Shown one piece after another: positions 17,804-26,075 of a stretch of DNA of 57,615 bases (the stretch's first letter is position 1; every line of letters starts with the position of its first letter). Made by a program: the position numbers and the translations under genes. The DNA comes from Kiritimatiellia bacterium (lineage in GTDB: Bacteria > Verrucomicrobiota > Kiritimatiellia > JAFGHX01). The stretch is from contig JAFGHX010000156.1 of NCBI GenBank assembly GCA_016929905.1, forward strand, positions 1 through 57,615, given 5' to 3'. The notes below the pieces were generated by a model. The model saw only the letters and a program-made list of their open reading frames with translations. It did not search any database and was not told where the DNA came from.

Positions 17804-17871
17804 GGCTCGCGAGACGCTCGCCCTCCAGGGAATGCGTCAGCGCCTCTTGGAGGGCGAGCGTCCCGCGAGCC
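17804..17871. repeat. Inverted pair of 23-bp GGAGGGCGAGCG elements
   Basis: An inverted copy (17804-17826) and a direct copy (17849-17871) differ at one base and face each other across 22 bp, giving a potential 23-bp stem. A third copy is at 13110-13132. They lie between converging genes, which would suit a terminator function, but the palindrome reads as a dispersed repeat family. The rest of 17645-17894 has no gene. Confidence 0.75.
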
Positions 17872-17894
17872 GTCCTGCGGCGGAAAGGCGGGAC

Positions 17895-18764
17895 TCAGAC
17901 GCGTTCCCTCCGAAACTCCGCCGGCGTACAGGCGTAGTGGGATTTGAAGCAGCGGTAGAAGTGGCTGAGGTCTGAGAAGCCCCAATGCGCGGCGACGGCC
18001 TTGATGGCGGCGCCGGTCTGGACGAGTTCGCGGGCGGCGTTGCCGAGCCGGTACCGGAGCGCGAACCGGGGAAACGGGATCCCCATCAGCCGTTTGAACA
18101 GGCGGGCGAACGTCTTGGGGTTCGTGTTGCAGGCGGAAGCGGCCTCCTCTTCGGTGACGAACTTGCCGCCCCGAAACACGAGTTCGAGCGCGTTGCCGAT
18201 CCTCGCGAACGATCGCGCGGAATCCGTGCCGCCCCCGGCCGGCGGCTCCCAGCCTTCGCCGGCTTCGATCAGCAATTCCAGCAGCAAGACGCGCAGGCGC
18301 AGACGGGCCCGCACCCCCTCGCCCGCCAGCGCGTCCTTCAGCGCTTGTGCCAGCGCCAACGCGCGCGCCTTCCTCGCCGGCGGGAACTGGGGCCGGTCCG
18401 CCGGCGGCGCCGTGAACGGCGCCATCCAGTTGAACGGCGGCGCTTCCTCGAACCAGACCCCGGCCAGCATCGGCGGATAGACAAGCAGGAACACCATCTC
18501 GCACGGCGCCTGGCTCACCCGGCATCCGTGCGGTTCCCAGACCCCGCAGAACCATACTTGACCGGGGCCTGCCTTGCGCTTCTCCGCCTCGAAATAGCGC
18601 TCCAACTCGCCGCGGACCACGATCCCGACCTCGAGCGGGAAGTGCATGTCGTAGCTCGGCTCGGTCAATTCGGGAAAGAAACGCGCCGCACCTCGAATCG
18701 GGCATTCGGGTGACGGCATGTCCGGCGGATACCACACGCGGTACTTCTCAAGCGCCTTCCTCAT
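17895..18764 (-). CDS. AraC family transcriptional regulator
   Basis: This 289-residue regulator has an N-terminal cupin-like region (FPLEVGIVVRGELERYF, GPGQVWFCGVWEPHGCRV) with a helical linker rich in Ala and Leu (about 130-175). The C-terminal AraC domain spans about 190-287. The first helix-turn-helix is the EEEAASACNTNPKTFARLFK segment and the second is IKAVAAHWGFSDLSHFYRCF, closing with CTPAEFRRERV. It is on the same strand as, and downstream of, the glycyl radical enzyme gene, separated by 400 bp with a strong hairpin. The enzyme is a positional candidate target; the ligand is unknown. Confidence 0.9.
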   Translation of the reverse strand: MRKALEKYRVWYPPDMPSPECPIRGAARFFPELTEPSYDMHFPLEVGIVVRGELERYFEAEKRKAGPGQVWFCGVWEPHGCRVSQAPCEMVFLLVYPPMLAGVWFEEAPPFNWMAPFTAPPADRPQFPPARKARALALAQALKDALAGEGVRARLRLRVLLLELLIEAGEGWEPPAGGGTDSARSFARIGNALELVFRGGKFVTEEEAASACNTNPKTFARLFKRLMGIPFPRFALRYRLGNAARELVQTGAAIKAVAAHWGFSDLSHFYRCFKSHYACTPAEFRRERV

Positions 18765-18979
18765 CGCGCTTCAAGTATTGGGCCCCCATGCCCCCTTTGG
18801 CAAGGCGGAAAAGGCGAGCCACACGCGGACGGGGGCATAGGCAAAATGATCGGCGCCACGGCGCGACAAGTTTTGGGGCAAGATGATTCTTTCTTGATGG
18901 GTCGTGTTGCGCCCCAAGCTTACCTGGATGGCCGCGGGCGCCGAGACGACGACATCATCCCAACGGCCCGGCGAACGTT

Positions 18980-19111
18980 GCGGGAATCGGGGTTTCCGCA
19001 ACGCTGCGTTGCGGAAACCTTTCGATTCCCGCGACAAACCTCACGGCCGTCGCAGCGCCTCGGCCAAGCCAAACCGGCCTTTCGCGCCCTTTTCGCGCCC
19101 TTTCGCGGGCA
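18980..19111 (-). repeat. Dispersed element copy 2 with perfect 23-bp stem in two blocks
   Basis: Arms 18991-19003 (GGTTTCCGCAACG) and 19007-19019 pair perfectly across a 3-nt loop; arms 18980-18989 (GCGGGAATCG) and 19023-19032 extend the stem. The CGCGAAA-rich block at 19074-19111 completes the same order seen at 15629-15732. It lies 50-185 bp past the stop of the glycyl radical enzyme gene and could end its transcript, though no T-run follows. No gene was found in 18765-19164. Confidence 0.65.
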
Positions 19112-19164
19112 GTTCCTCCGCGCCCTCTGCGAGCTCGAGCGCGTCCCCGCGCGGGCGAGAGACA

Positions 19165-21321
19165 TCACTGCGCGCGTTCCGCCCGCGCGATGAGTTCGTC
19201 CTGCAGCGTGTCCGACAGCCGCACGAACAGCGCGTTGAACCCGGCCACGCGCACGACCAGGTCGCGGTGCGCGTGCGGGTCCCGTTTCGCGGCCCGCAAC
19301 ATCCGGGCGTCCAGGCAGTTGATCTGAAGCTCCTGCCCGCCGTTGGCGAAGAAGGCCTCGACCAGATTCTGTACCAGCGCCGCCTCTCTGTCGCCGGGCA
19401 GCGCAGTCCGGCTCAGAGCCAGGTTCAGGTTGTAGCCGCCGGGCCAGAACCGGGGCGGGTCCAGCTTGCTGACGCTGTTGAGCAGCGCGGTCGGGCCGCC
19501 GAACGCCGTTCCGCGTTGCGCGCCGATACTGTCGGCCAGCGGCGCGCCAGCGTGTCGGCCGTCGGGCGACGCGCCCAGGCCGGCGCCGTGCTTGTGATGG
19601 AGCGTACGGGTCACGTGCGAGCTGAGGATCGGGCCCAGCCCGCTGCGTTCGCCGGCCCGCGCCAGCAGCTCGCCTCGCGCCGCGCACCATTTCGCGGCCC
19701 ATGTGTCCGCGCGCTCGTCGTCGTTCCCCCATTTCGGCGCGTTGGACAAGCGCACGCGCAACGGCTCGTATCCCTCAAAATCGGCTTTCAGCGCCGCCGT
19801 CAATTCCGCCATGTCCGCGGCCCTGTCCCGGAAGACCACGCTGTCGATCGCCGCCAATGAATTGACGAGGTTCGTGAAGCCGAGTTCCAACGTAAACGCG
19901 CGGTCGTATTCCATCGCGTCGTGCAGGTCGCGCCCGCGCGCGATGCAGCCATCCATGAGCGCCGAGGTGAACGGGGTCTGCCCCTTCGCCAGCAACGTGG
20001 CGCGCATGTTGTGCGCGGCCCCGGCACGGTTCTCGATATACGCCGCCGTTCGCTGCTTGAGCGCATCCCACACCTCGCCAAGACTGTGCAGGCCGCCGTT
20101 CGACGCCGCCTCGAGCAATGCCTGGTTCAGCAGGCCGACGCCGCAGACCCCCATCACGCTGTGCCAGCGCAGCTTGCCGGGGATACCCAGTTCATTGCAC
20201 CCGATCACGCAGTAGTTCCAGGCATCCTCTTCGCGAATGCCCGCGCGCACGAAACCGGCGACGGTCGGCTCATCGGCGATGAGCATGGGCATGCTCATCC
20301 CGTTCAGGAGCATGCCTACCGCCTGGCGCTTGACGGCGCGATCGATGTTCTCATGCCAGCGCAAAAAGACGTGCGGGTCGGTCACGCGCACCCGCTCGTA
20401 GGCCTGGAGGAAAGCCTGCGTCAGCGGGTTGCAGCCGTCGCGCCCGGCACGGTCCACCCCGCCGATCGTGATGCACTGGGTGGTGGAGTGACTGCCCCAC
20501 ATCGCATTCTCGTGCAGTTTCAACAGGAACGCGGAGATGAGGTCGACCGTATCGGGCACGGCGTCATAGTACGGCAGCAGGATTCGGTCGAGCCCGCCGA
20601 TCGACACGGAATAGCCGTGCCCTTCTATATGGATGGCGAGCTGGACCAACGCGATCGATTGGAGCGCCTCGAAGAGATTCCGGGCCGGCTTCTCGGGCAC
20701 ATGCCGGCACGCGCTTGCCACGCGCAGCAGCGCGAGCCGGCGCATCTCGTCGCGTTCCGCGCGCGCAAGCCGGCCGGCCTCCTCGGCATACCGCTGCGCC
20801 CAGCGGATCAGGGCACGACAGGAGATGGCGCACGCTTCACGAAAGTCGGCCTTTTCCTGATCGGGCTCGTCCGCGTGTTCCTCGATTTCCGCGAGCACGC
20901 CCTCGAGCCCCTGCGTCAGGAGCCGCTCGAGATTCACGGCCAGATGCCCGATCCCGGCATGCCGATTCATGGAACGAGTCTTCCAGAACGCACGCAGATC
21001 GGCCGGGACCGCGTCGCCGTCGAGGAATCCCGTCAGGCCCGGGTCCTCGATGCCGCTCTGCGTGGGCGTGATGAACCCGTATTCCGGCAGCAACATCCAG
21101 GCCCGCGGCTTGGACGACATGTTCCCCGCAAAGATCGGGTTCGTCCGCAGATCGAGCGTCATGTTCTCCAGCACATGCGCAAACGCCTTCGCGCGCAGAA
21201 GCGGGTTGGGCAAGTGTTCGTACGGCGCGTAGATCTCCGTGACCAGCCGCGCGCGTTCCAGGCAGACGGAATCACGCGCGTCCGCCAACGTGTCACGGGA
21301 TTGTTCAATCAGCCTCTTCAT
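19165..21321 (-). CDS. Glycyl radical enzyme (pyruvate formate-lyase / dehydratase superfamily)
   Basis: This 718-residue enzyme starts at ATG 21321 (MKRLIEQSRDTLADARD) behind GAGGGGGAG; the longer open frame upstream lacks family similarity. The radical site is clear near the C-terminus: VVRVAGFNALF with Gly694. The catalytic loop CVIGCNELGIPGK carries Cys375 followed by Glu377, the Cys-x-Glu pattern of dehydratase and lyase members rather than the Cys-Cys pair of pyruvate formate-lyase. Such enzymes act anaerobically and need a radical SAM activase, which is not adjacent: the radical SAM gene at 26076 is of SPASM type. The substrate cannot be assigned. An AraC gene lies downstream on the same strand. 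It indicates at least facultatively anaerobic life. Confidence 0.92.
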   Translation of the reverse strand: MKRLIEQSRDTLADARDSVCLERARLVTEIYAPYEHLPNPLLRAKAFAHVLENMTLDLRTNPIFAGNMSSKPRAWMLLPEYGFITPTQSGIEDPGLTGFLDGDAVPADLRAFWKTRSMNRHAGIGHLAVNLERLLTQGLEGVLAEIEEHADEPDQEKADFREACAISCRALIRWAQRYAEEAGRLARAERDEMRRLALLRVASACRHVPEKPARNLFEALQSIALVQLAIHIEGHGYSVSIGGLDRILLPYYDAVPDTVDLISAFLLKLHENAMWGSHSTTQCITIGGVDRAGRDGCNPLTQAFLQAYERVRVTDPHVFLRWHENIDRAVKRQAVGMLLNGMSMPMLIADEPTVAGFVRAGIREEDAWNYCVIGCNELGIPGKLRWHSVMGVCGVGLLNQALLEAASNGGLHSLGEVWDALKQRTAAYIENRAGAAHNMRATLLAKGQTPFTSALMDGCIARGRDLHDAMEYDRAFTLELGFTNLVNSLAAIDSVVFRDRAADMAELTAALKADFEGYEPLRVRLSNAPKWGNDDERADTWAAKWCAARGELLARAGERSGLGPILSSHVTRTLHHKHGAGLGASPDGRHAGAPLADSIGAQRGTAFGGPTALLNSVSKLDPPRFWPGGYNLNLALSRTALPGDREAALVQNLVEAFFANGGQELQINCLDARMLRAAKRDPHAHRDLVVRVAGFNALFVRLSDTLQDELIARAERAQ

Positions 21322-21751
21322 GACGGTCTCCCCCTCTCTTCTTATGAAACACCTGCGGCTCAGGAAAAGAAAGAGGGCGGTTTTGGCGATTTGGGAAAAG
21401 GAATTGGAGATATGGGTCAGGGCGATACACGGAATGTCGGTCAGCGCGGTGAGCACCCAGTCCGTTCCGGACCGGTCGACGGAAGGCGCCGAATAGGAAA
21501 GAGCAGCCTGGTCCGGACCTTCGCGGAGGGAAAGCCGGATTCTCTTGCCTTCGAGGCCATGAACTCCCACGGGGCTACACCTGCGAGAAGGCGCTGATCA
21601 GTCTGCACGGCCCAGACAAAGCCTGTCGAGACAGCGAATACTTCGACCACGGCGTCACGTTGCGCAACGGGCTCCACCCGCGGCCCGGATATCGGACGGG
21701 ATCATGTGGTATTGAGCGTATGGCCGCACTCGTGGTACTGTCTCTTCCATC
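21322..21751. other. 430-bp spacer without a convincing gene
   Basis: Short frames here overlap each other and show no family features. The region contains a perfect 12-bp palindrome CGTTGCGCAACG (21658-21669). It must carry promoters for the divergent glycyl radical enzyme (minus) and glycosyltransferase (plus) genes, but no clear hexamer pair was seen. Confidence 0.5.
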
Positions 21752-23038
21752 ATGCCCGCGCCGCGCGCCATCTACATCGCGTTCGAGGCGTTTCCCCGCC
21801 CGAAGGGCGCGTCCAGCCACATTGCCTCGATGGTCACCGCGCTGGCCAAGGAGTACGCGCCGGTCTGGCTGCTCTGCTGCGGGTACGGCGACATGCCGGG
21901 GCAGCAGGTCGAAGGCGATATTCATATCTTCCGCCATAAGGTCTATCACCCGAACATGCTGCGTCGCGCGTCAGAGTTCGCGGCGTTCGTGGGCGAGAAG
22001 CTGGCCGGGATCGACTCCTCGGCCGAGCTGTGCGTGTTTCGCGATCCGTGGGGCGGTGTGCCGGCCCTGTCCGCCGACCACGACTACGCAGCCGTGTTCG
22101 AAGTGAACGCGCTGCCGCGCTGGGAGCTGCCTTACAGCTACCCGGCCGCAGGTCACAACGCGGCGCTGCTGGCCAAGGTGGAAGATATGGAGCGGTTCTG
22201 TCTGAACGCCGCGGACAGGATCATCACCGTCTCGCCCGTCACTCGCGACACGCTCGTGCGTCTGGGGGTGGAGCCGGAACGGATAGGCGTCGTGACGAAC
22301 AGCGCCGCGGACACCTTCTTCTCGGCCGGAGCAAACAGGAACACCGGTCCCACGGTCCCACAGTCCCACAGTCCCACGGTCCCACGGTCCCACGGTCCCA
22401 CGGTCCCACGGTCCCACAGTCCCACGGTCCCACAGTCCCACGGCCCCCGCTTCGGCTATTTTGGGAGCCTACATCCCTGGCAAGGGGTGGACAGCGCGGT
22501 GGACGCGTTTGCGATGGTCGCCGCCGACATCCCCGATGCCCGCATGCTGATCGTGCACAATGGGCGCAAAGCGCCGCTGAAAGCGCTGCGCAAGCGGATC
22601 CGCAAGTGCGGGCTGGAAGCGCGTGTTGAGCTGCAGCATCCGCTCGACCCCGCGCGTCTGGCCGAAATGGTGGCCGAGCTCCGCTTCACAGTGGCGCCGC
22701 TGCTCGAAACCACGCGCAACGCCGTGCAGGGCTGCTGCCCGGTCAAGATCATCGAGTCCATGGCCACGGGCACCCCGGTCGTGGCGTCCGATCTGCGCGC
22801 CGTGCGGCACCTCATTCAGCACGGCCAGGACGGGCTCCTGGTTCCTGCCGGCCAACCGCGCGCCTGGGCGCTGGCCATCCGGCGCCTGCTGACCGACGAA
22901 CCGCTCACGCAGCGGCTGGCGCAAGGCGCACGTCAAACGGCCCAACGACGCTTTACACAACAGGCCGGCCATGCTAGCCTGAGCACCGAATTCCGCCGAG
23001 CGATGAGCGAGCCGGCCAAGAAAGAGCAGGCAACATGA
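21752..23038 (+). CDS. GT4-family glycosyltransferase with internal octanucleotide repeat
   Basis: This 428-residue GT-B glycosyltransferase begins MPAPRAIYIAFEAFPRPKGA, a typical N-terminal acceptor-domain strand and glycine-rich turn. The C-terminal nucleotide-sugar domain has RFGYFGSLHPWQGVD, then CPVKIIESMATGTPVVASD with the family glutamate, and GQDGLLVPAG. Between the two domains, at about residues 199-230, the protein reads an 8-residue repeat (TVPQSHSP and variants). It is encoded by twelve 8-bp units, 96 bp, and so keeps frame. Loss or gain of one unit would shift the frame and remove the sugar-donor domain. It heads a plus-strand run of glycan-related genes. Donor and acceptor are unknown. 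Confidence 0.88.
   Translation: MPAPRAIYIAFEAFPRPKGASSHIASMVTALAKEYAPVWLLCCGYGDMPGQQVEGDIHIFRHKVYHPNMLRRASEFAAFVGEKLAGIDSSAELCVFRDPWGGVPALSADHDYAAVFEVNALPRWELPYSYPAAGHNAALLAKVEDMERFCLNAADRIITVSPVTRDTLVRLGVEPERIGVVTNSAADTFFSAGANRNTGPTVPQSHSPTVPRSHGPTVPRSHSPTVPQSHGPRFGYFGSLHPWQGVDSAVDAFAMVAADIPDARMLIVHNGRKAPLKALRKRIRKCGLEARVELQHPLDPARLAEMVAELRFTVAPLLETTRNAVQGCCPVKIIESMATGTPVVASDLRAVRHLIQHGQDGLLVPAGQPRAWALAIRRLLTDEPLTQRLAQGARQTAQRRFTQQAGHASLSTEFRRAMSEPAKKEQAT
22346..22441 (+). repeat. Octanucleotide tandem repeat, 12 units, inside glycosyltransferase gene
   Basis: Twelve consecutive 8-bp units of GGTCCCAC or AGTCCCAC occupy exactly 96 bp. Because 8 is not a multiple of 3, the array is read in three frames in turn and gives an 8-residue protein period. 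All three frames are open, so the array itself never stops translation, but only unit numbers divisible by three restore the downstream frame. Confidence 0.95.
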
Positions 23039-23060
23039 TCCGCACCGCTTCCGAACATTT

Positions 23061-23081
23061 TTCATTCTTCATTCTTCATTC
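23061..23081 (+). repeat. Heptanucleotide array (TTCATTC)3
   Basis: Three perfect TTCATTC units lie in the 67-bp gap between the glycosyltransferase and the following membrane-protein gene. The same unit forms another array at 26044-26070 upstream of the radical SAM gene. Confidence 0.85.
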
Positions 23082-23105
23082 TTCACTAAACGAAGGGGGG
23101 GTGTG

Positions 23106-24020
23106 ATGGCCGAGAAGAAGAAGCCGCCGAAAGTCGCCGACCTGTCGCCTCCTGCGCAGGCGGCCATCAAGCAGAAGGGGCTCGAAGGCAAGTACCAATT
23201 CCGGGAATGGCTGCGGATACTGGAAGAGCTGAGCGCATTCGACGCCGTGACCGACGAGATCCAGGCCAAGGCGGGCAAGCGGGCGGGATGGTTCGGGTTC
23301 CTGCTGGTGCTCGCGATCGTCGGCACGATCGTCTCGGCGGCGACGGGCCTGGTGTTTCTGGCGCCGATCGCCATCCTGGCCGGGCTGGCCTTCCTCGTGT
23401 TTCTCATCATGAATCTGGTGACGCGCTCGAAGATGAAGAAAGTGGACATTTGCGACGATTTGCGCAACTCGCTGATGCCGTTCCTGGACCTGATCGGCGA
23501 GGACGTCGGCACGAAAGGCAAAGCCAGCATGAAGCTGGACCTCGCCGGGCTGAACAAGGTGAAGATCACGCGCAAGGAGAAGATCCCGCCCGGCCCGTAC
23601 AACAAGGTGATCGAGACCGTATACGAGGACCCGTGGTGCGAGTTCTCGGCCGTGCTGGCCGACGGGACCCGCATGCAGCTTCAGCTCCACACCCAGGCCG
23701 TCTCGCACGACCGGCACTGGACCAAGCGCAGCCGCAGCGGCAAGATCAAGTTCAAGCACAAGCGCAAGTGGAAGAAGCTGGTCCAGGCGTCCGCCGCGCT
23801 GGTTCCGGACGGCGAGACGTTCGAGTGGGGCGAAGAACCGGCCGTCGAAGGCAAGATCAAGGTGGCGGACAAGAAATACGGCCGCGTCTGCCAGCTTACC
23901 CGGAAGTGGAAGTTCAGTTCCGTCGGCAATGCGCCGGCGGAATCCGTGTCCCCCGACGAACTGGTCGGGATGTTCATTCAGCTCTGCGGCATGCTGAAAC
24001 CCGTCGAGAAAGGAGCATGA
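23106..24020 (+). CDS. Two-helix membrane protein of unknown function
   Basis: This 304-residue protein starts at ATG 23106 behind GAAGGGGGG; a GTG sits one codon earlier. The N-terminal 60 residues are charged and cytoplasmic-like (MAEKKKPPKV...). Two close membrane segments follow at about residues 60-105 (WFGFLLVLAIVGTIVSAA and FLAPIAILAGLAFLVFLIMN). The remaining 200 residues are soluble and basic, with WTKRSRSGKIKFKHKRKWKK near the centre. It resembles no family I can name. The next gene starts 3 bp after its stop, so the two are probably co-translated. Its position in a glycosyltransferase region hints at envelope work, but nothing in the sequence proves it. Confidence 0.8.
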   Translation: MAEKKKPPKVADLSPPAQAAIKQKGLEGKYQFREWLRILEELSAFDAVTDEIQAKAGKRAGWFGFLLVLAIVGTIVSAATGLVFLAPIAILAGLAFLVFLIMNLVTRSKMKKVDICDDLRNSLMPFLDLIGEDVGTKGKASMKLDLAGLNKVKITRKEKIPPGPYNKVIETVYEDPWCEFSAVLADGTRMQLQLHTQAVSHDRHWTKRSRSGKIKFKHKRKWKKLVQASAALVPDGETFEWGEEPAVEGKIKVADKKYGRVCQLTRKWKFSSVGNAPAESVSPDELVGMFIQLCGMLKPVEKGA

Positions 24021-24023
24021 CCC

Positions 24024-24425
24024 GTGAGTAGCGAAATCCCTCAGACCTGCAAGTCGAAAGTCGGCCTGCTCTTTCTGCGCGATTGCAACGAACCCGCCAC
24101 GGGCCAGTGTGTCACCTGCGGACGGGCGGTGTGCGCCAAGCACCAACTGGCGGGCGACCAGGGCCCGGTTTGCCGGGAATGCGCCCGGTACGACGAGAAG
24201 ATGGCGGACCGCCGTGAAACGCGGCGCTGGCGGCGGCGCCATCACTACTACGATCACTACGGATACTACCCGTATTACTACGGGCATCACCGCTACTACT
24301 CCGACCGGGATTACCGGTCGGTGGACAGGGAGGCGGCGGTCGTGCACGAAGCGCCGGACGGCAAGACGGCCGACGACGCGCCGGACGCGGGCGGCGCCGG
24401 CGACTTCGACGCGACGGAGAGCTAG
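24024..24425 (+). CDS. Small zinc-finger protein, B-box-like, Tyr/His-rich
   Basis: This 133-residue protein begins at GTG 24024, with AAGGAG about 8 nt upstream and the preceding stop 3 bp away. Residues 20-53 hold a B-box-like metal-binding pattern: CNEPATGQCVTCGRAVCAKH and a later CREC, giving six cysteines and a histidine that could bind two zinc ions. Next comes a basic helix (RRETRRWRRRHH), a Tyr/His/Gly-rich stretch (about 75-95: YYDHYGYYPYYYGHHRYY), and an acidic tail. B-box modules usually mediate protein contacts. It is coupled to the upstream two-helix membrane protein; function unknown. Confidence 0.75.
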   Translation: MSSEIPQTCKSKVGLLFLRDCNEPATGQCVTCGRAVCAKHQLAGDQGPVCRECARYDEKMADRRETRRWRRRHHYYDHYGYYPYYYGHHRYYSDRDYRSVDREAAVVHEAPDGKTADDAPDAGGAGDFDATES

Positions 24426-24516
24426 GGGCTGTATTCTGTATGGGCGTCCCCAGAGGGTAACCGCTATCCTGGAAAGCTTCGCGGCATACCGACGAAGGTG
24501 GAAACGTACGGGGCAG

Positions 24517-24701
24517 AATAGCCACAAAAAGGCACAAAAGGCACAAGAGCCAGAAAGAGATATGTTGGCGGAATTTGGGCGGGCTGCTTGAGGCCGGCCA
24601 ACACTGATCGATGGCCTCCTGAGGGCAGCCCGCGCCAAATTCCGCCAACGTATAGAGCGTGTTGTTCTTTTTTGTGCTTTTTGTGCCTTTTTGTGGCTAT
24701 T
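24517..24701. repeat. 185-bp long imperfect inverted repeat
   Basis: The outer arms, 24517-24545 and 24673-24701, match at 28 of 29 bases and consist of GCCACAAAAAGGCACAAAA-type units. The inner arms, 24564-24587 and 24625-24649, match except for one indel (GTTGGCGGAATTTGG...). The centre adds GAGGCC/GGCCTC. No ORF is inside the 346-bp gap 24426-24771. It could be a non-autonomous mobile palindrome or a strong terminator. Confidence 0.85.
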
Positions 24702-24771
24702 GTCCCCGGCTAAGCGGCTGCTCTCGCTTGAAAAGCCTGACACATCCGATTAACGAACAACGAGGACCCGC

Positions 24772-25911
24772 TTGAGCAATGGTCACTCACACATCCTCTG
24801 GCTCACGGAACGCTACCCGCCGATGGGCGGCGGGATGGCGGTGAGCTGCGCGCGGCAAACGGCGGGGCTGCGCGGGCGCGGGCTCGATCTGGATGTCGCG
24901 TGCCTCGCCGGCGGCGCGGACGCGATTTCGCTGCGCAGCCGGGACCGTGACGGCGGGATCGACGTCGCGCTGACCTATCCGGACGACCGCGGGACGGCCG
25001 CGCAACGCGTGTGGCGGCTCGTACGCGAGCGACACGCCGTTGCCCCCTACGCCTTCGTCGTCGGGTTCGGCTGCAATTTCCCGGGCTGCCTGGCGGTGAC
25101 CTATGCCGCATGGCTCGGCCGCCCCTCGCTGGTGCTGGTGCGCGGCAACGATTTCGACCGCGACTGGTTCGATCGGCGGGCTGCCGGGTTCGTGCGCGAA
25201 GCGCTCTCGCGCGCCGCCGTCATCGGCGCGGTCGCGCCGGACACCGCCGACCGCATCCGCGCGCTTTTTCCCGACCGCGACGTGCGCTGGATCCCGAACG
25301 CCGTCAACGTCGGAGATCTGGCGCTGCTGCCCGACGATCGGCGCATTCGGGATGAGATCGTGTCGGAGCTCGGCGTCAACGGACGCCGGATCGTCGGGAT
25401 GTTCGGCGAACTGAAATACAAGAAACGGGCCCCGCTCTGGCTCGGCGCGCTGCGCGACACGGGGAAGGCAGACCGCGTGAGCCTGCTGATCGTGGGGCGG
25501 ATGGACGAGGAGACCCGTCAAATCCTGGCCGATCCGGCATTGGCGCCGTTGCATCGGCACGTGTCGTTCCGAGAACAGGAGAGCCTGACGGGCTACTACG
25601 CCGCTTGCGACTACATCGCGCTGCCCTCCCTGTTCGAAGGGATGCCGAACGTGCTGCTGGAAGCCATGGCCGCCGGTGTCGTGCCCATCACCTCCGATGC
25701 CGGCGCCATGAAAAATGTGATCACCGACGGGGAGACCGGCTTCATGTTCCCCGCCGAAAACCGCGCGGCGGCGGCCGCGGCAACGGCCAGGGCGCTCGCG
25801 CTGTCCGACCCGGATCTGGCCGCCATGCGCGAGCGCGTCCGGCAGCAGGTGGCCGACACCTTTCCGCCGGAACGCGAACTGGACGCGTTGTGCGAGGTGC
25901 TGGCAAGATGA
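24772..25911 (+). CDS. GT4-family glycosyltransferase
   Basis: This 379-residue GT-B enzyme uses TTG 24772 as start, supported by GAGGA upstream; no ATG in this frame fits. The N-terminal domain begins ILWLTERYPPMGGGMAVS with the glycine loop typical of GT4. The middle RWIPNAVNVGDL marks the linker, and the donor domain has MFGELKYKKRAPLWLGAL, the glutamate-bearing PSLFEGMPNVLLEAMAAG and ITDGETGFMFP. These enzymes transfer sugar from nucleotide-sugar donors, usually to lipid-linked or surface glycans, at the cytoplasmic face. The next plus-strand gene, a radical SAM protein, lies 164 bp away across a repeat. Confidence 0.92.
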   Translation: MSNGHSHILWLTERYPPMGGGMAVSCARQTAGLRGRGLDLDVACLAGGADAISLRSRDRDGGIDVALTYPDDRGTAAQRVWRLVRERHAVAPYAFVVGFGCNFPGCLAVTYAAWLGRPSLVLVRGNDFDRDWFDRRAAGFVREALSRAAVIGAVAPDTADRIRALFPDRDVRWIPNAVNVGDLALLPDDRRIRDEIVSELGVNGRRIVGMFGELKYKKRAPLWLGALRDTGKADRVSLLIVGRMDEETRQILADPALAPLHRHVSFREQESLTGYYAACDYIALPSLFEGMPNVLLEAMAAGVVPITSDAGAMKNVITDGETGFMFPAENRAAAAAATARALALSDPDLAAMRERVRQQVADTFPPERELDALCEVLAR

Positions 25912-25979
25912 CAGCAGAAGGCGGCCAATCCGGCTCACCGCAGGTTCGCCCGCCAGTCGGCGTATTCTGCCGCGCTCAT

Positions 25980-26070
25980 GGAGGGCGAGGCTGTGCCGAG
26001 CCGGGGCTTCGAACCGGCTCCGGAACAACGGTCGCGCACATTTTTCATTTTTCATTCTTCATTCTTCATT
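25980..26070 (+). repeat. Dispersed GGAGGGCGAG element plus (TTCATTC) heptamer array
   Basis: Bases 25980-26002 are a variant of the 23-bp GGAGGGCGAGCG element. Bases 26044-26070 are a heptamer array (TTCATTT, TTCATTC, TTCATTC, TTCATT) with the same unit as at 23061. The array ends 5 bp before the radical SAM start codon, so it fills the place of a ribosome-binding site. Confidence 0.8.
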
Positions 26071-26075
26071 GAATC

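Noticed and set aside
21658..21669. Perfect palindrome CGTTGCGCAACG
   Set aside because: Too short and isolated to name as an operator; kept only as a note in the spacer entry.
21597..21750. Frame reading GYTCEKALISLHG and onward before the GT4 start
   Set aside because: It looks protein-like for a few dozen codons but has no start signal and no continuing family match; it runs out of frame into the GT4 gene.
22346..22441. Possible CRISPR-like array
   Set aside because: Units are 8 bp, contiguous, without spacers, and lie inside a coding frame.
26000..26030. tRNA-like TTCGAACC (T-arm motif)
   Set aside because: No acceptor or anticodon stems can be drawn; the motif sits next to a dispersed repeat element.
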